Source of the DNA: Seriola aureovittata
Lineage: Eukaryota > Chordata > Actinopteri > Carangiformes > Carangidae
Assembly (NCBI RefSeq): GCF_021018895.1
Contig: NC_079364.1
Span: 31,486,201 to 31,550,200 of the forward strand
Length of the DNA: 64,000 nt
Reading direction: 5' to 3'
Positions within the stretch are counted from its first letter, which is position 1. The number at the start of each line of letters is the position of its first letter. Below are positions 1 to 13,200 of this stretch, piece by piece. Both the position numbers and the translations under genes were made by a program. The notes under the pieces were generated by a model. That model ran no database searches, was not told the DNA's origin, and worked only from the letters and a program-made list of their open reading frames with translations.

Positions 1-1148
1 CTCGGAGACGCCAGCTGTTAAATACGGTTAAATAGCGGATGAATGTTCATCTGCTTGACATCTGTGTTGACAGGACTATTTACACAACATCACACTTCCT
101 AAATCTCAAATGAGTGTATTTGGATTTCTGCTATTGGGATTTTTATTTAGTTTATTCAAAACTCTAAACAGAAGTAATGTGGAAATGTAGGATACATTTC
201 TTTATCTGTGATGAAAAAAGTGATGTATATTTGTTCATGTACAGTATATCTATAAAAACATATAAAACATGAAAAGTTTCCTTATTGGGTGCAATAGCAC
301 TGCCTTCAAGCCATTTCTGTAATTTTATTACCCTGATCAAATGTAAAGCCAAGTGTGTGAGAAGGTGCCTGTGGGTCGTCCACTGATCGGAAGGCCGATG
401 GTTCGATTCCAGTTCACTCCTTGAAGTGCCCTTAAGCAAGAATCCCCAAGCTGCCCCCCGATGTGATGTGTGTATGGCAGTAAAGCGCTATATGTGTAGG
501 AAAAAGCGCTGTATGAATGTGTGAGTGACTGGATGAATGTGGCTTCCATTGTAAAGGGATTTGATTGGTCGATAAGACTAGAGACACCACATACAGTACG
601 TTCAGACAATTTACCGTTTCATAATAGTTTTCTACATATTGTTTTAGAGCTAGGTCAGAAATGGAGACTGTGGGACCACAAAGACTCGATCGTCTTCTCA
701 TTTCCAGTAACACACATCTAACAAAGCCACGTCCACTACAAACCTACTACTGCTGCCACTAGCCTGGAACAGGAGTTACCTGAATGCAGCTCAGGTTTCA
801 CACTGTGACTCTGTCATAAAGTGACTCAAACATTGATATGACGATTTAATATCTTTGCCTTGCTGTGATACATTGATATTCATATATAGTATAAGTATTG
901 ATAAGACCTGCTTATTTCCATTCATATCAAATACAAACCATGGATCTTATAATCTGGTATTCTTTGCAATGAACATCACAGCCTCACAAAGCCCCATTGT
1001 TTCCTTTGGCTGTCAGCTGAGGTGTAATGAGGGATTAATGTAAGCATATTACCCAGCATGTTGGAGGAAATAATCAGCTAGAGTCAATCATCACAACGCA
1101 GCTGTCACTGTTATTTATGAAACTCACTGTCATGTCACTGTGTTACAG
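1..1148 (+). other. adamts17 intron upstream of E1 (partial)
   Basis: Ends at the tgttacag acceptor. It contains one tRNA-derived SINE (350-585). I see nothing else in it; upstream exons lie outside the window. Confidence 0.8.
350..585 (+). mobile_element. tRNA-derived SINE, copy 1
   Basis: Starts in a tRNA-like head with a polymerase III B-box, ggttcgattcc, at 400-410. It continues with the body typical of a fish SINE (cttaagcaagaatcccc; aaagcgctatatgtgtagg; gataagactagag). Copy 2 at 57074-57270 shares the head phrase gggtcgtccact and the ctatatgtgtagg segment. This is a SINE rather than a tRNA gene: no cloverleaf can be completed. Confidence 0.75.
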
Positions 1149-1254
1149 GTATTGCGTATCTGGGCGGCGTCTGCAGCGCCAAAAGGAAGTGTGTGTTAGC
1201 GGAGGACAACGGACTCAATCTGGCCTTCACCATCGCTCACGAGCTCGGACACAA
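1149..1254 (+). CDS. adamts17: adamts17 E1: catalytic domain with HELGH zinc motif
   Basis: Acceptor tgttacag, donor gtaggt. The exon opens with two bases finishing a Gly codon, reads [14 protein letters not shown]..., and ends in HELGH plus two bases of an Asn codon. His codons at 1238-1240 and 1250-1252 are the first two zinc ligands and Glu 1241-1243 is the catalytic base of the HEXXHXXGXXHD motif. The third His is 6.2 kb away in E2. There is no open reading frame further upstream in this frame, so this is an internal exon. Confidence 0.95.
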
Positions 1255-4200
1255 GTAGGTTTTCTCTGCGATCGAGTTTTAAAAAGGTGTATTTCAACAT
1301 GTCATGACATTATACTGCTGCTCTGTTGTCCATGCCGCGGCTGTGTGAGTGAACAGTGTGAAGGTAGATGTGGTTCACGGGGCCGGAGCAGAGTGTGGAG
1401 CAGGTGCAGGGTAGCAGAGTTCAGCCTCCTCCCATCTCGATACGGCATACACATTATTTTCATTGAAAGGCTTCTTTAAATGAAACATCAGTTCATTTTC
1501 ATTTAGTCTTCAACTTGTCAAAAATAACATTATTGTGATTGATTGTGATTTTCTCTGCATTGGCTTCACAGTTCTGTGCTAAAAACAGATGATCATGTAA
1601 CAGTGGAAGAACCTCATTCAAATCACCACCAAAATAAATCCATTTTTCTACCGAATAGGAATCTGTTCCTATGTTGAGATATCAGCCTCACTTACAGGGT
1701 CATGTTAGACACTATGTCCGGTTCAATACAGATGTCGTTCCAGCTCCACCATGTTCAGGCAGACCGTGTGGCTATGAGAGGAGTATGGAATGAAGATGGA
1801 AGTTACTTTATTCAAAGTTGGAGAGTTTCACTCCAGGATAACATACGGGCTGGATTTACACAGTGGAGTGTTTTGACTGCTGAAGAGGTTTTCTCTGTCC
1901 TTTGTCCACAGTCAGTGGATGACTTCCCTGATTGAGGTTTGCTGTGACAACAAGCTCTTGTTCTCTTTGGCACTTCAGACCAACAGAACTACAAACCTAC
2001 CAGGAACTCAAAATTTCTCTTCTGTTCATACAGACCCTCTCCTGTTGCCCCTTTGTCTCTGGACGTTCATGGAGACATGAAAACCACCAGCACTTTGTTT
2101 GCATATGTGTTGCCTCTGTCTGCTTTTGCTCAGTGTGCACTGGTCACCTGTAGGAAGTATAGAGCATATACTGTGTGACAAAATGATCTCAACTCGTGGG
2201 CCGCTCGCTAGCTTTTTCTAAGCCTGTAACTGTACTTGTTGTCATCAATGAGTGCAGGAGGCTTGGGTGTCCTCATGTGACCTCAGTGTAGAATGTGCGT
2301 GTGTGATGACAGGTCGTCATATGTGGGAGGGAAACTGTAATTCAAAGTTCAAAGATGGTCTTTGGTGTCAGATGTGAGCAAAGTGGAACATTGTCCGACC
2401 CGTATGTGTCACCTGTCATCATGTGAGAAACAAGTTGATTTTAATTTGTTGTCATGACAGCGAGAGTTGTTAGGAACTTGCCTCATTTTGTACAATGGGC
2501 AGGACGGCATTCAACAAGCCATTACTGACAACACCATCATGTAAATGACGGTAAATATGTAAAATATTATAATTATTACAAAGAACATAATGAAGCATGT
2601 GCAACGGTTTAACATCCAAGAGTGAGAGAGTAGAGATGTGCTTCTTTTGAACTGCTGAGATTTAAAATAGAGTCGTATATCCTCCTCCCAGAGGACATTG
2701 ACTCATAGAGAGAAGTTTGTGGGTGAGAATAATTTCTCATAAGTGTTTCCAGCGAAGAAGAATTAAAGCAAAAAATATATTAAAAAGAAAAAAAGCAATG
2801 AAGCCAGCTGGGATGCACTTGTTCAATTTCCATCTGTGACTTTTAACATTAAAAGCATTGAACAAGTGCGTCCCAGCCAAGTTCATCACTTTTTAGTGTT
2901 CCCTGGAAACACTTCTGTTGTGAGTATTTGCAGCTCATGTGTTGTCAAATTGATGATTTGATGTTTTGTGAATTTGTTCGTTTTGTCTATTTGCATGTGT
3001 TTTCGTACGTTGCCTTGTGTTGAGCTGTCGAGGCCAGGATATTCAGAGCACTGTGGTGAGGCTGAACTTTTTTTTTTTTTTAAGTTGAATGAAAAAGAGA
3101 TTGGAAGTAGGGGCAATGTTCTATACAATCTGAGCTATTTTCTCAAATGCATTCTTTTTAGCAGTAGACAGATTACCAAATGAACAAACTGTGACAGGGA
3201 AAGTTAGCATTATTATAAAACACTCTTTTCCCATCAAAGCTACGACAGATTATAGGAATTTAAAGTCTGAAAGTTTTTTTTTAAATTTTATTTATTGATA
3301 AATAAGGGTTCTGGATTTGGTGCAGATGCTTAATATTGAAAGACTCACAGTGAAGGCAAATAAATAACTGAGACTCACAACCATCCCATTATTCCTTCAC
3401 TCTGTGTGACAGTAAGACGTCTGTCACGGCTAGAAGCTGATTCACCTGGAAAATCAGCTGGAAATCAGCCCAAAATGAACAAACCCATGTAGCAGCTCCG
3501 CGGCTGTCCCCGGCCCCTCAGGAGTTATCACACTTTTCATCACGCAGCTCGGCTCCAGCTTTGGGGGCCAGGAAAGGAAACAAGCTGGCACACACTGTGT
3601 CTGACTGCTGCCCATGTACATGCACGTTATGGAAGTACTGTTACATAAGCATACACACTGGCTCATCCACACACACACACACACACACACGCACACTACA
3701 AGGAATTATTCTCTTGTGTGCCAAGTAGCTATTAAAGTCACTAAGGAAGTCATATAAACTCTGAGCTCAGGCTGGCATTGTATAGATATTTTAATGGGAG
3801 GCACAGTATACTAGTTTATACAGGATGAAAACTGGACCATTCATACACCTTTAAATATTGAATATAAGTACACATATACATGTTTACGAACGTTTCCCAT
3901 GATTACTATCTTGGTTCAGTGTGTTATTAAGACAAAGTACAGCAGGGGATTTTTACCTTCACTTCACTTTAATGGCCACATGATTGGAGACAGTGGAACT
4001 TGTTTTCAGGAGAGAAAAATGACGCAATAATAATAATAATCCCAGTATTCTGAGACAATGAAAGATGCAAGATGCAGGACTGAGAGGCAGAGTCCTCATT
4101 GTGTATTTTTACTGGTCTGAGTTGATATTCCAGTTCAGTATATTGCTTATGTGTGTGCCAAGAAATTGAAATGAGTCTGTGATTGTTATGGGTTCACAAG

Positions 4201-7200
4201 AGATGTGTATGGGAGATTTGGGTGGAGTGTTGTGCTGGAGTCACTTCCTGAGTTTAGCTCAGCAGGAGATTGTTGTTGTGGCACCAAATGACTGCTTGAG
4301 TCACCTGCTTCCTGTATCTGAGCTCACTGTTCTTGTTTACGGAGCCGACGGTTACTGAACTGTACTGGGACGTGAAACTGTTTGTGTATAAAGGAGAAGA
4401 GCCGAGGCGATTGGCGGTTGTTCACCATCCTTTCCCACAGGAAGCGGCAGGTTTGTATGTATACTTGGACTGATGTTCAAATCCAACAGCATGTTGAGGA
4501 GCGTGATTGGACTGTAGGTGGAAGAAGTCATATTGGTGCACAGGCATTACATGCTTTTCAGGTGACTCACTCCATCATCTAGCCAGTGTGATATTTCTTC
4601 AGCAGGGACACTGTTGGGTCCTCCAGGTTAATGTCAAACGCTGCATCGTGGTCCTGATGTTTTAAGTCCTCTCTCAGTGTTCTGACTATCTTTGGAGCTT
4701 TTTGTAGGTGAAGTTTGCTGTGCTGTGTTGTCGCATTGACACTTTCAGTGGAAGAAAAAAAAGCTTCAGCATCAGTTTCCACATGAAACTCCATTAGTGA
4801 AGTGTAGTTTGCAGTTTTCACAGTCCAGCACGTTGGACACAGAGGTCTCACTGACTGAGCTCTTTTTGTGCTGATATTCCTGAAACCATGCCGGACGCTT
4901 TGAGGAAACCAGCACCTTTTCTTTCTGCAATTAAGGTTCACAGTAGATTATGGGCCAAAATTTCAGTCACGTCATTGATAATGTCATGAGAAAGCCACTT
5001 GGTTTCCTTGTGAGCTAGCCATGACTAATTCTGTGATATCTTCTCCATGTTACTTCTCTAAATCATATTTGACTCATCATCTGTGTGCCCATGAACGAGT
5101 TAAATCCCCATAGACTCTCATGTTAAAATCTGCAACTTTACAGCGTAAGTAGGGGTCTAAAAAAACATTTAGGTCTCTATGGCTAATTTCCCCCTTCATT
5201 ATAACTGTACCAGCCGCCAGCTGTCTGTTTGACATCACCTCAGCTCAAGTCACTGAATGTGATCTCTTGGCTGTTTGTGGTGCTGGTGCCTTTTAGTGGA
5301 TTTTTCATGCAAATATCACACAAACAATTTGGCTTGTTGTTTGGTTAATTGACAAACAAAATGTATTTATTGTTAGCACTGATTAGCAGGTATCTGGTCT
5401 GCACCCACTATACGTTGTTAGCTTAGCTCGTTAACTCGGTAATTAGCCAAAAAAAATGTATTAGCTTTGGGTTAGCCTTTGAGCAAGATGCCAAGACAAC
5501 CAGCTGTGCTAATGATGCTAATAAAACCAGCATTCACCAATGTTTCAGCTCCACACTCGCCCCACCTCTTTGCCGCTGGTGCTTCCACTGCCTTTTTTTA
5601 GTTTACATAAAAAAAGAATACATTTTCAGCCAAGTGATGGGAACCGAGGGGCAGAGCTGTTGGACAATAGGAAAATTTGGTAGGCCAGAATGGACAGTTA
5701 AATTAAAAAAAATTCTATTTGCTGTTGAATTTTTATGCTCACTACATAGCATCACTTCCCTGTGGGTGCTTGCTTTTTCCCTCAGGAGTTTGTTCACCCA
5801 CGTGTTACCATAGTTACCGAATGATCTAGCAATATACACCGCTTAAATGCAGATTGCTTATTAAAAGACAGCATCCTGAACAGTTCACAATTAGCAGATG
5901 GATCCTGATTCAAAGCCGACTAATCATGCAAATGCATATAATAAATAGCAAGTGCACCAGACTGTGAATCTTTAGCTACATGAGATGTTTTGATATTAAA
6001 CTGTCATATAGATTAGCAGATGTGTTGTGCTTTATGTACTATTTTAATGACAGGCAGCCATTTAATGACATCTATGTGAGCAGTGAGGATATACAATAGG
6101 CATTTAATATTTGGTGTAGTCTTAAAGATTATGTGGCCTGAGTCTGTCCTGTCCTGTTGGACAGTTCTTAGACACTGATCTATTTTCTCTGCTTTGAAGG
6201 CACTGCACTATCTTCTGCTGTGGATGAGGACAAGTATGAGTCCTTAAATGTAATTCTATATTGTTTTCATTTCAACCAGGGGAAGAGTCTGCACTTGTAA
6301 TTTATTAGTTTCTGAGTCTGTGCCTGGAGTTCAGACTAGGTTGTTGTTTTTAATTTGCAAATGTAGGTCATGGCTTTGGGTGGACACTCTCTCTCTCACA
6401 CACACACACACACAGAGTAACTGCGCCAAAGTGAAGTCCTCTCTGTTTCAATACTCACTCATTCCTGTGTTGCTCTCCATGTGTGTGTCTCTCTCACACA
6501 GACGTGCAGTGTGTGTGCTCTGTGAGTAAGAGATCCTTCCTGTCAGAGCTTCCCTCAGGCTCTTTTAAATGTGTGTGCTGTAGCTGTGTGTGCTTGCAGG
6601 TTGTCTCAAATGAAACTCAAGATTTTTTTGAAAAGCAGTTTAAAATTCTCACACATTCCTGTCAGTACTATACTACTACATTTCTTTATTCTTTCACACA
6701 TAATTCACATTTATAAGTACAGTTGAGTGATGCACTGAGATGATTAAAGATGAGTTACACCGCATTTCTAATTAACCCTATTTGTGTTCCTGTTGCATTA
6801 TTCAATTAATATTTAATTTTAATTAGATTAGATTAGATTAACTTTATTTACCACAGCACAGCTTGGATTGAAGCTCACACTGATCTGCATCTCGGTGTCT
6901 GTGGACTCTCAAAGTTAAATTAGTAATGATTTAGTTATATTGAAGTGAGTCATTCAGTGTCAAGTTATATTTAGCAAATTGACAATACGAAAGTCATGAG
7001 ACTGAATTTGTCCTTTGTATCACGGCTCTGATCCACGTTAGTTTTCATTTCATCTTCTCAGGGACACTGGTTCTGTTTACACAGAACACATTAATACAAA
7101 GCATAGGAATATGGCAATATTTTGTGTGGATAAAAAATTCTGTGTACATAGGAGAAGTTGCAGATGTGATATGGCTGTAATATTTGAGACTGCAGGAGCA

Positions 7201-10200
7201 GGGAAATGATGCAGGGGAAGGTGATTCCACATAAAACAAAGCTGGACTGAAGAATTTAATAAAAAAAAAAAACATACACCATAGTAACAACTTCCATCTA
7301 TTGATCTGCCCATCAAGTTATCCCTATGTCTGCAGAAAAGACTCTACAGCTGCCAAGGTTAGCATTAAGCAGGGAACACAGCACTGTATGTCTCACTCAT
7401 TAAAGAATGAAACAGACTGTAAAGGTGACTGGATGAGACCAGCTCTACTACTCTTTGACAGTGTCTTTGTATCCATGTCTTGTCTTCAGCATGGGAATGA
7501 GCCATGATGATGACCACACAACCTGCACTGGTCACTCCCACATCATGTCTGGTGAATGGGTGAAAGGAAGAAACCCCAGCGACCTGTCCTGGTCCTCCTG
7601 CAGCCGTGATGATCTGGAGAACTTCCTCAGGTGAGACATAGCTTGATGCACCAGGGTCCATGGGTGTTGAGTGTTAAAGGTTTAAAAAGTCGAAATTAAT
7701 CAGCTTACAATTATCATCAGGTGTCAATAATGATTCTTCACCTACTTCATGCGTCAATTAGGGCCTAAAAGCCTAATATTCTTATTGTTTGACAAGTATA
7801 AGGATGTCCAAAGTTTTGCACAGACCACAAAAGAGACTGTGGCCAGGGTAGGTGGGTTCCTTCATAATACCGAGGGCCTTGCACACCATGATTCATAGAT
7901 ATGTTGTATGGAGGGGAGAGAAGTACCAATGATCTTTTTTGCTGCTCATTGTAAGGTGCTATGCAGTTCCCATACCATACCAGTGATGCCAGGTGTACAG
8001 GATGTTGTCAATTGTACTTTGTAGAATGTGGCAAAGACAGGTGAAGGAAGGCTCAATGTATTCAGTTGACGCAGGAAGTGGAGACGCTGCAGTGATTTAA
8101 TTGGAGAGTGATGTCATGTGTGAGGTGCTTTGAAAATGAGGCCCACTACTGTCATCAGCAAACTTCATGATGCGGTTGCAGCTGGATGATGCAGTGCAGT
8201 TGTATGTCAGCAGCATGAACAGGAGTGGGCTCAGCACACAACCCAGGGGAGTGCCAGCACCCGATCTGGACTGACTGTGGCCTACCAATTAGGAAGAGCA
8301 GGACCCAATTTCAGAAGGAGAAAATGGTGATGCAGTTTTTAGACAGCAGAGATTACAGCTAAGAGTTAGAAAAATGACTTCAGAACAGAGCAGTATTGAG
8401 TTTTATGGATATGGACTAGACCAAGTTATAATGACGTAAGTATCCACCCTGGAAGTTGTCGTTTTTTTATGTGCTTACAAAGTAATCATTGTTTAACTTT
8501 GTTAAAATCACGAGGGATTCAATTTCTCATAGCAACTGCTGTCGTGGTTCCAGTTCGTCTTAGAATATGGAAACTGAACCACAGCTACACACTTTTTTCA
8601 GACTGATGACACAAATGCATAATGAGAGATTGCATTGAGTTACAAAAGCTAGAGTAATGGAGGCTAGCCCAGACGTGACGTCATGACTTCAACTCTCTAT
8701 ATCCTCTGCCTCTCTTAAGCTAGCACGCTCAACAACTGATACCAATCTCAGCCAGTTGGCTCTCGTTAGCTTGAACAACAAAAACAACGTTACTTCGACA
8801 CAACCTACTGCTGCTGCAAATAAAGACAGTGCAGAAACTGTAACTAAACTCTTGTAGCTTTTAAGGCTTAGCATAAGGCATTTTGACTCTCTTTTAAGCC
8901 TTAGCATAAGGCTTAAAAGAGAGTCAAAATGCAGCAGGTAAACATTGAATAACCAGCTGCAGTTAGCTGCCTGCTGCCATTAACTGTCTCCTCACTGTCT
9001 TTCTTTCTGTGCTCAGACGCACCTCAGAAAAACAATTTATCATGCTTATAAGGCAGTTGTTCCACTGGCTTTGCTCAGGGTGTTGTTGGAGAACCTGACA
9101 ACATCTCTGCAGGAGGCAGAGACTGAGCTCGATTTACACTTTGTAAATTTTTGCTCCACAAGTGACGAGAGCTAAAAATGGTGTAGCTGTTCATTTGAGT
9201 ATTTCATGTGTTCATCTGTCCAACTGCTGATAGCTGCTGGGAAGATTGCCGTACAACTTAGTGTCAGACAGTGCTCTTCACCGCAGTCAATGAAACATGT
9301 AGAAGAACACTGTTTGTCCCTCCATCGTTCTTGACAAGAACCACTGAAGCCATTTTAAACCATGCTAACTGCTCAAACTCAGTCCCACCCCCCTTAAAAC
9401 ACAACTATATACGGTAATAAGTTCAAAACACCATCTTTCAGCTCATGAGGAAAGAAGTCCAGTCTGTTGCAAAAGAGTTAACCATCTATTGTCTTGCTTA
9501 CCTCTGGTGCTTTTTTGTGTGTGTGTTATTTTTTTAACTGGGCACTGTGTGTGTGAACCATTAGAGTCTGGTATTAATAGGTAAATAGTGCCTTTAACCA
9601 TGGTTACTGTGTACAACAAACATGGTGAGACATGAGAACTGAAATGCATTCAAGTTATAATATGTAACTTTTCCACATTAAAATGTCTAAAAATGACTAA
9701 AGAGAATGTCTATGTCTAAAATATTTTAAAAAGTGAAACTGCGTTATTCATTTACCGGTTTTTAATCTCCTGGTCCATTTGTTATGGAGCGAAAGACACC
9801 TCTGTGGATAATTCAGCTGCTGGTTCATAAGTTCAAAACAAAGGTTAGCATCGATCTCAGCTCCAACTCTTCCTCGTCATCTTTATTCATCTTTATTCAG
9901 TGTTTTTACCGGTTAGAATCAGGTCTGTTTGATTTCCTGAACCACTGACACAGAAGGAAGCCAAACCGGGAGGAGCTTACAGTAATGATGGGGAAGACAA
10001 CAACTCCTCTGATCCCACGCTATTTCATGTCATCACCCAACGCTGTCTTTTGTTATTGTTTTGATTGATAGACCCCTAAAGGCAGAGGTTACAGACTGTG
10101 TTTAAGAAAAAGAGACTGAATGTCTTTATTATTTGAAGACTAAAACTAATGATAATCTAATAAAATGTGACAATAATATATATTATTCAAAATTATATCT

Positions 10201-13200
10201 CCTGCAGCCACAATTCCATTTTCAAGCATGTTATTTGTCATCTGTCTGCAGCCAATTAGCTACTTAATTGCAACATATTCAAGAAAATATAAATAAATCT
10301 ACAAATGACACACTGGTTCATTCAGATGTGTTCCTTACTCCTCAATACCACAGATAACAAAACGTGTTTACATCCCCCCTCATTCTCCTGCTGACAGAAC
10401 CAGAGCTCAACCTTCCAGCTTCAGTCAGTCAGACACAGACCCAGACCCAGACATTCCCCTCCACCCAGCTGAGACATACCGGAGCATCTCTGATATTCCC
10501 CTGAAGCCCCCTTTCTCTTCCTCTCAATAGTATAACACTATTGAAATACATTAAAAAAAAAAAAGATGCTGACATTATCATTTACATCATTTGAAAGGGG
10601 ATAACAAAATATGGTTTCATCTGAACTTAAAGTGTAAATACAAAAGTATTTTTGGCAAAATGTGCATAAAGTATCAAAAGTAAAAGTACTCGTTCTGCAG
10701 ACAAAATAGCCTTGGGACTGATTCAAAAAGTCATGAGATGAATCTGACTGAGGGTTGTGAGACGATTAATGTGGGGGGGGGGGGGAGAGAAAACAAAGTT
10801 CTGATAAACAAAATTTCATTTTTTGCTTTTTGTGTGAAATATTAGATATTTTGACCTCAAACATCTTGGAGGTTTACAGGGGAAATGTCTCTGCTAACAG
10901 CTCATCTCAAACGTGACAGGAGTCTCAACTACACACTACTTTCTTATGAAGGGTGAGAAACCAAGAACGTTTGGAACCACCAGTTTAATCTTTACGTTTG
11001 TTGTGTTTTATAAGTTTCAGTTTTTTAATCTTCACACTCCATTAAAGTACAAGTGACATAAAATAGTACTTAAGTAAATTTAATTACTTAAATACCACCA
11101 CTGGTTCACTGTTCATAGATCATTTTCTTATCTGTTGTTAGTGTCATAAAACACTTCAGTCAGTGGAAGCACAGGTGTAAACATTTATTGTTGCTGTAGC
11201 ATCGACTGGTTAATGCTGTAAGAATAAAAGCAGGTTTTGAGAGAATTGTAATATTACTATTATTATTATTATTATAATAATTGAATTTAACGTACAAAAG
11301 AAGTTGTGTAATGTGACCATGCACCAGGTCTTCCTAAGCTGTTCACCTTCACTTTGATTCCCTCACATGCAACTGAGTTCAGAGGGAACTCCACTAAATG
11401 AACCTGGAAGTAAAACATCTCTCTGTTAGACTCCAGCGTCTGAACATCTGCCCACTGGCCATTCCTCTCAAAGAGTGAAATTGAAAAAAGCTGAGAGTCT
11501 GACAGTCAGATGTGGGTGGGTCCTCGCATGCTCAGAATCTGACAAACATCTAAAGAACATTATGAGGGCTAGTTTCCAGGGCTGGTTTCTGGTGAATGTA
11601 AAACAGGATTTATGCTAAAAACCTGTTTTGCATTCGTGAATCTTTCCCTCACACTCCCAGATCTTAACTTGCAGATTGATTACAGTTCAAATATGTTCTT
11701 TACTCATTTAGTAATTCCATGTCATCTGAGGTTAGAATCTCAGCTTGTTGTAATGGGACGTTTTCTAACAGGCTGAGTGATTTATCAGACCTGGACAATG
11801 ATCTGTGAAGAAGCACAAAAGAAATGTCTCCAACTCACTGATACCAAACACCACAGACACCGAGAAAATAGAAACACATTTTCTTTTACAGCAAAATCAT
11901 CACCTAGCTCTGCATCATCAAAGTGGAGTTGAGCTCATTTAAATGATAATGACATTTAGACCTTTTTCTGTGTAGAAGCTGAGTTTCAGCTTCTCCAAAC
12001 ATCTACTGCATTATTGAAAATGGAATGTTGCTGCAGACCTAATTCTGAATAATGTATGACAATGTATAATAATCAAATTAATTATAATTAATAATATTAA
12101 CTAAAGTTCGTTAGTTATTTAGTTTATTCATTCAGAGTTTATTCTATTTGATCATCCTTAGTTTTAGTCTGCAAATAATAAAGACATTTTAGTTTCTTTT
12201 TCTTAATGCAGTTTACATTTGTATGTCCTAAAAATTCGGAGGCTACAGCTGTACACAGTAACCATGGTGAGGTCAAGTTGCATCCTCTCTGACAGCGATG
12301 GATCCTTAAGATCTACAACCAATCTGTCCCTCTAAAGTTCATTGTGCAGTTCCCCATACTCACAGTTCTCTGCTAGTGCATAAAGTGCTGTGATGAACGA
12401 GTCTACTGTTTCAGTAGGATGCTGTACTCTCTTGTTGAATTTAGCCCGTTCATAAATCACGTGTTTCTTTGGAACATATGTGTCATATCCTCTTTTAACT
12501 GCATCATATAGCTGGCGCTGCACGCTCGTTAAGTCGAGCCCTCGTATCACGTCGTCAGCCTCGTCTCCCATGTAGTGCACCAGTGTGTATACCTGGTTAG
12601 CTTCAGAGGAATTGTTCAAATTACTTGCCAGTCTGAAACGCTCAAATCTCCTTGTCCACTTCTCCCAGTCCTGTGGCTTCGAGAAGTCAAAGGGTTCCGG
12701 AGGTTTAATGGTGAAAGTTGCCGTCGGAGGTGCCGCGATTCCCGGCCGGGGTGCCGCTGCCTCGTCCTCCATGTTGCTATTTTTTTTTTCTCTAGCTTGC
12801 TAGTCGTTTGCTAGCCGTGAACTTTCGTTCCTCCGCGCCACAACTCAAAGCAGCTCCGCTTCTGACACCATGTTGTGTTGGGTTCATTCTCATACAATAG
12901 ATAATACTTTTATTTTAGCGGTCAGAACTTTTAATTCTAACTCATGGCAGGTGAACCATAACATACATGACTCATGGTTACATTCCATGCTAACCAACTG
13001 GCTCCGCCCCTCGTGACGTCCTTCATAGGTTAAATGCCAACGTGATTACATAACACCACAACTTAAATTTTTCCACTAATTACCTAACTTGTTTAGTTCA
13101 CTGGCTGGTCTTTTATTGCAACCAAGGAAATGTCAACAGATGGAACTTATTTATTGAGAAGCTTATGGCAGACCCTGAAGATGTGTTGCAGTTTGATGAC

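Larger units (their letters stand above)
1255..7489 (+). other. adamts17 intron 1
   Basis: 6.2 kb, GTAGGT...CAG. Holds a hairpin (2807-2877), short CA runs (3668-3690, 6396-6414), a likely dispersed fish repeat (5095-5230) and an ATTAG run (6821-6840). Nothing else is recognised. Confidence 0.85.

Noticed and set aside
398..412. B-box ggttcgattcc suggesting a tRNA gene
   Set aside because: No acceptor stem or anticodon arm can be built; the downstream body is a SINE.
10384..10530. Protein-like frame ([20 protein letters not shown]) in intron 2
   Set aside because: Closed by stops on both sides, no start or splice context, no family recognised.
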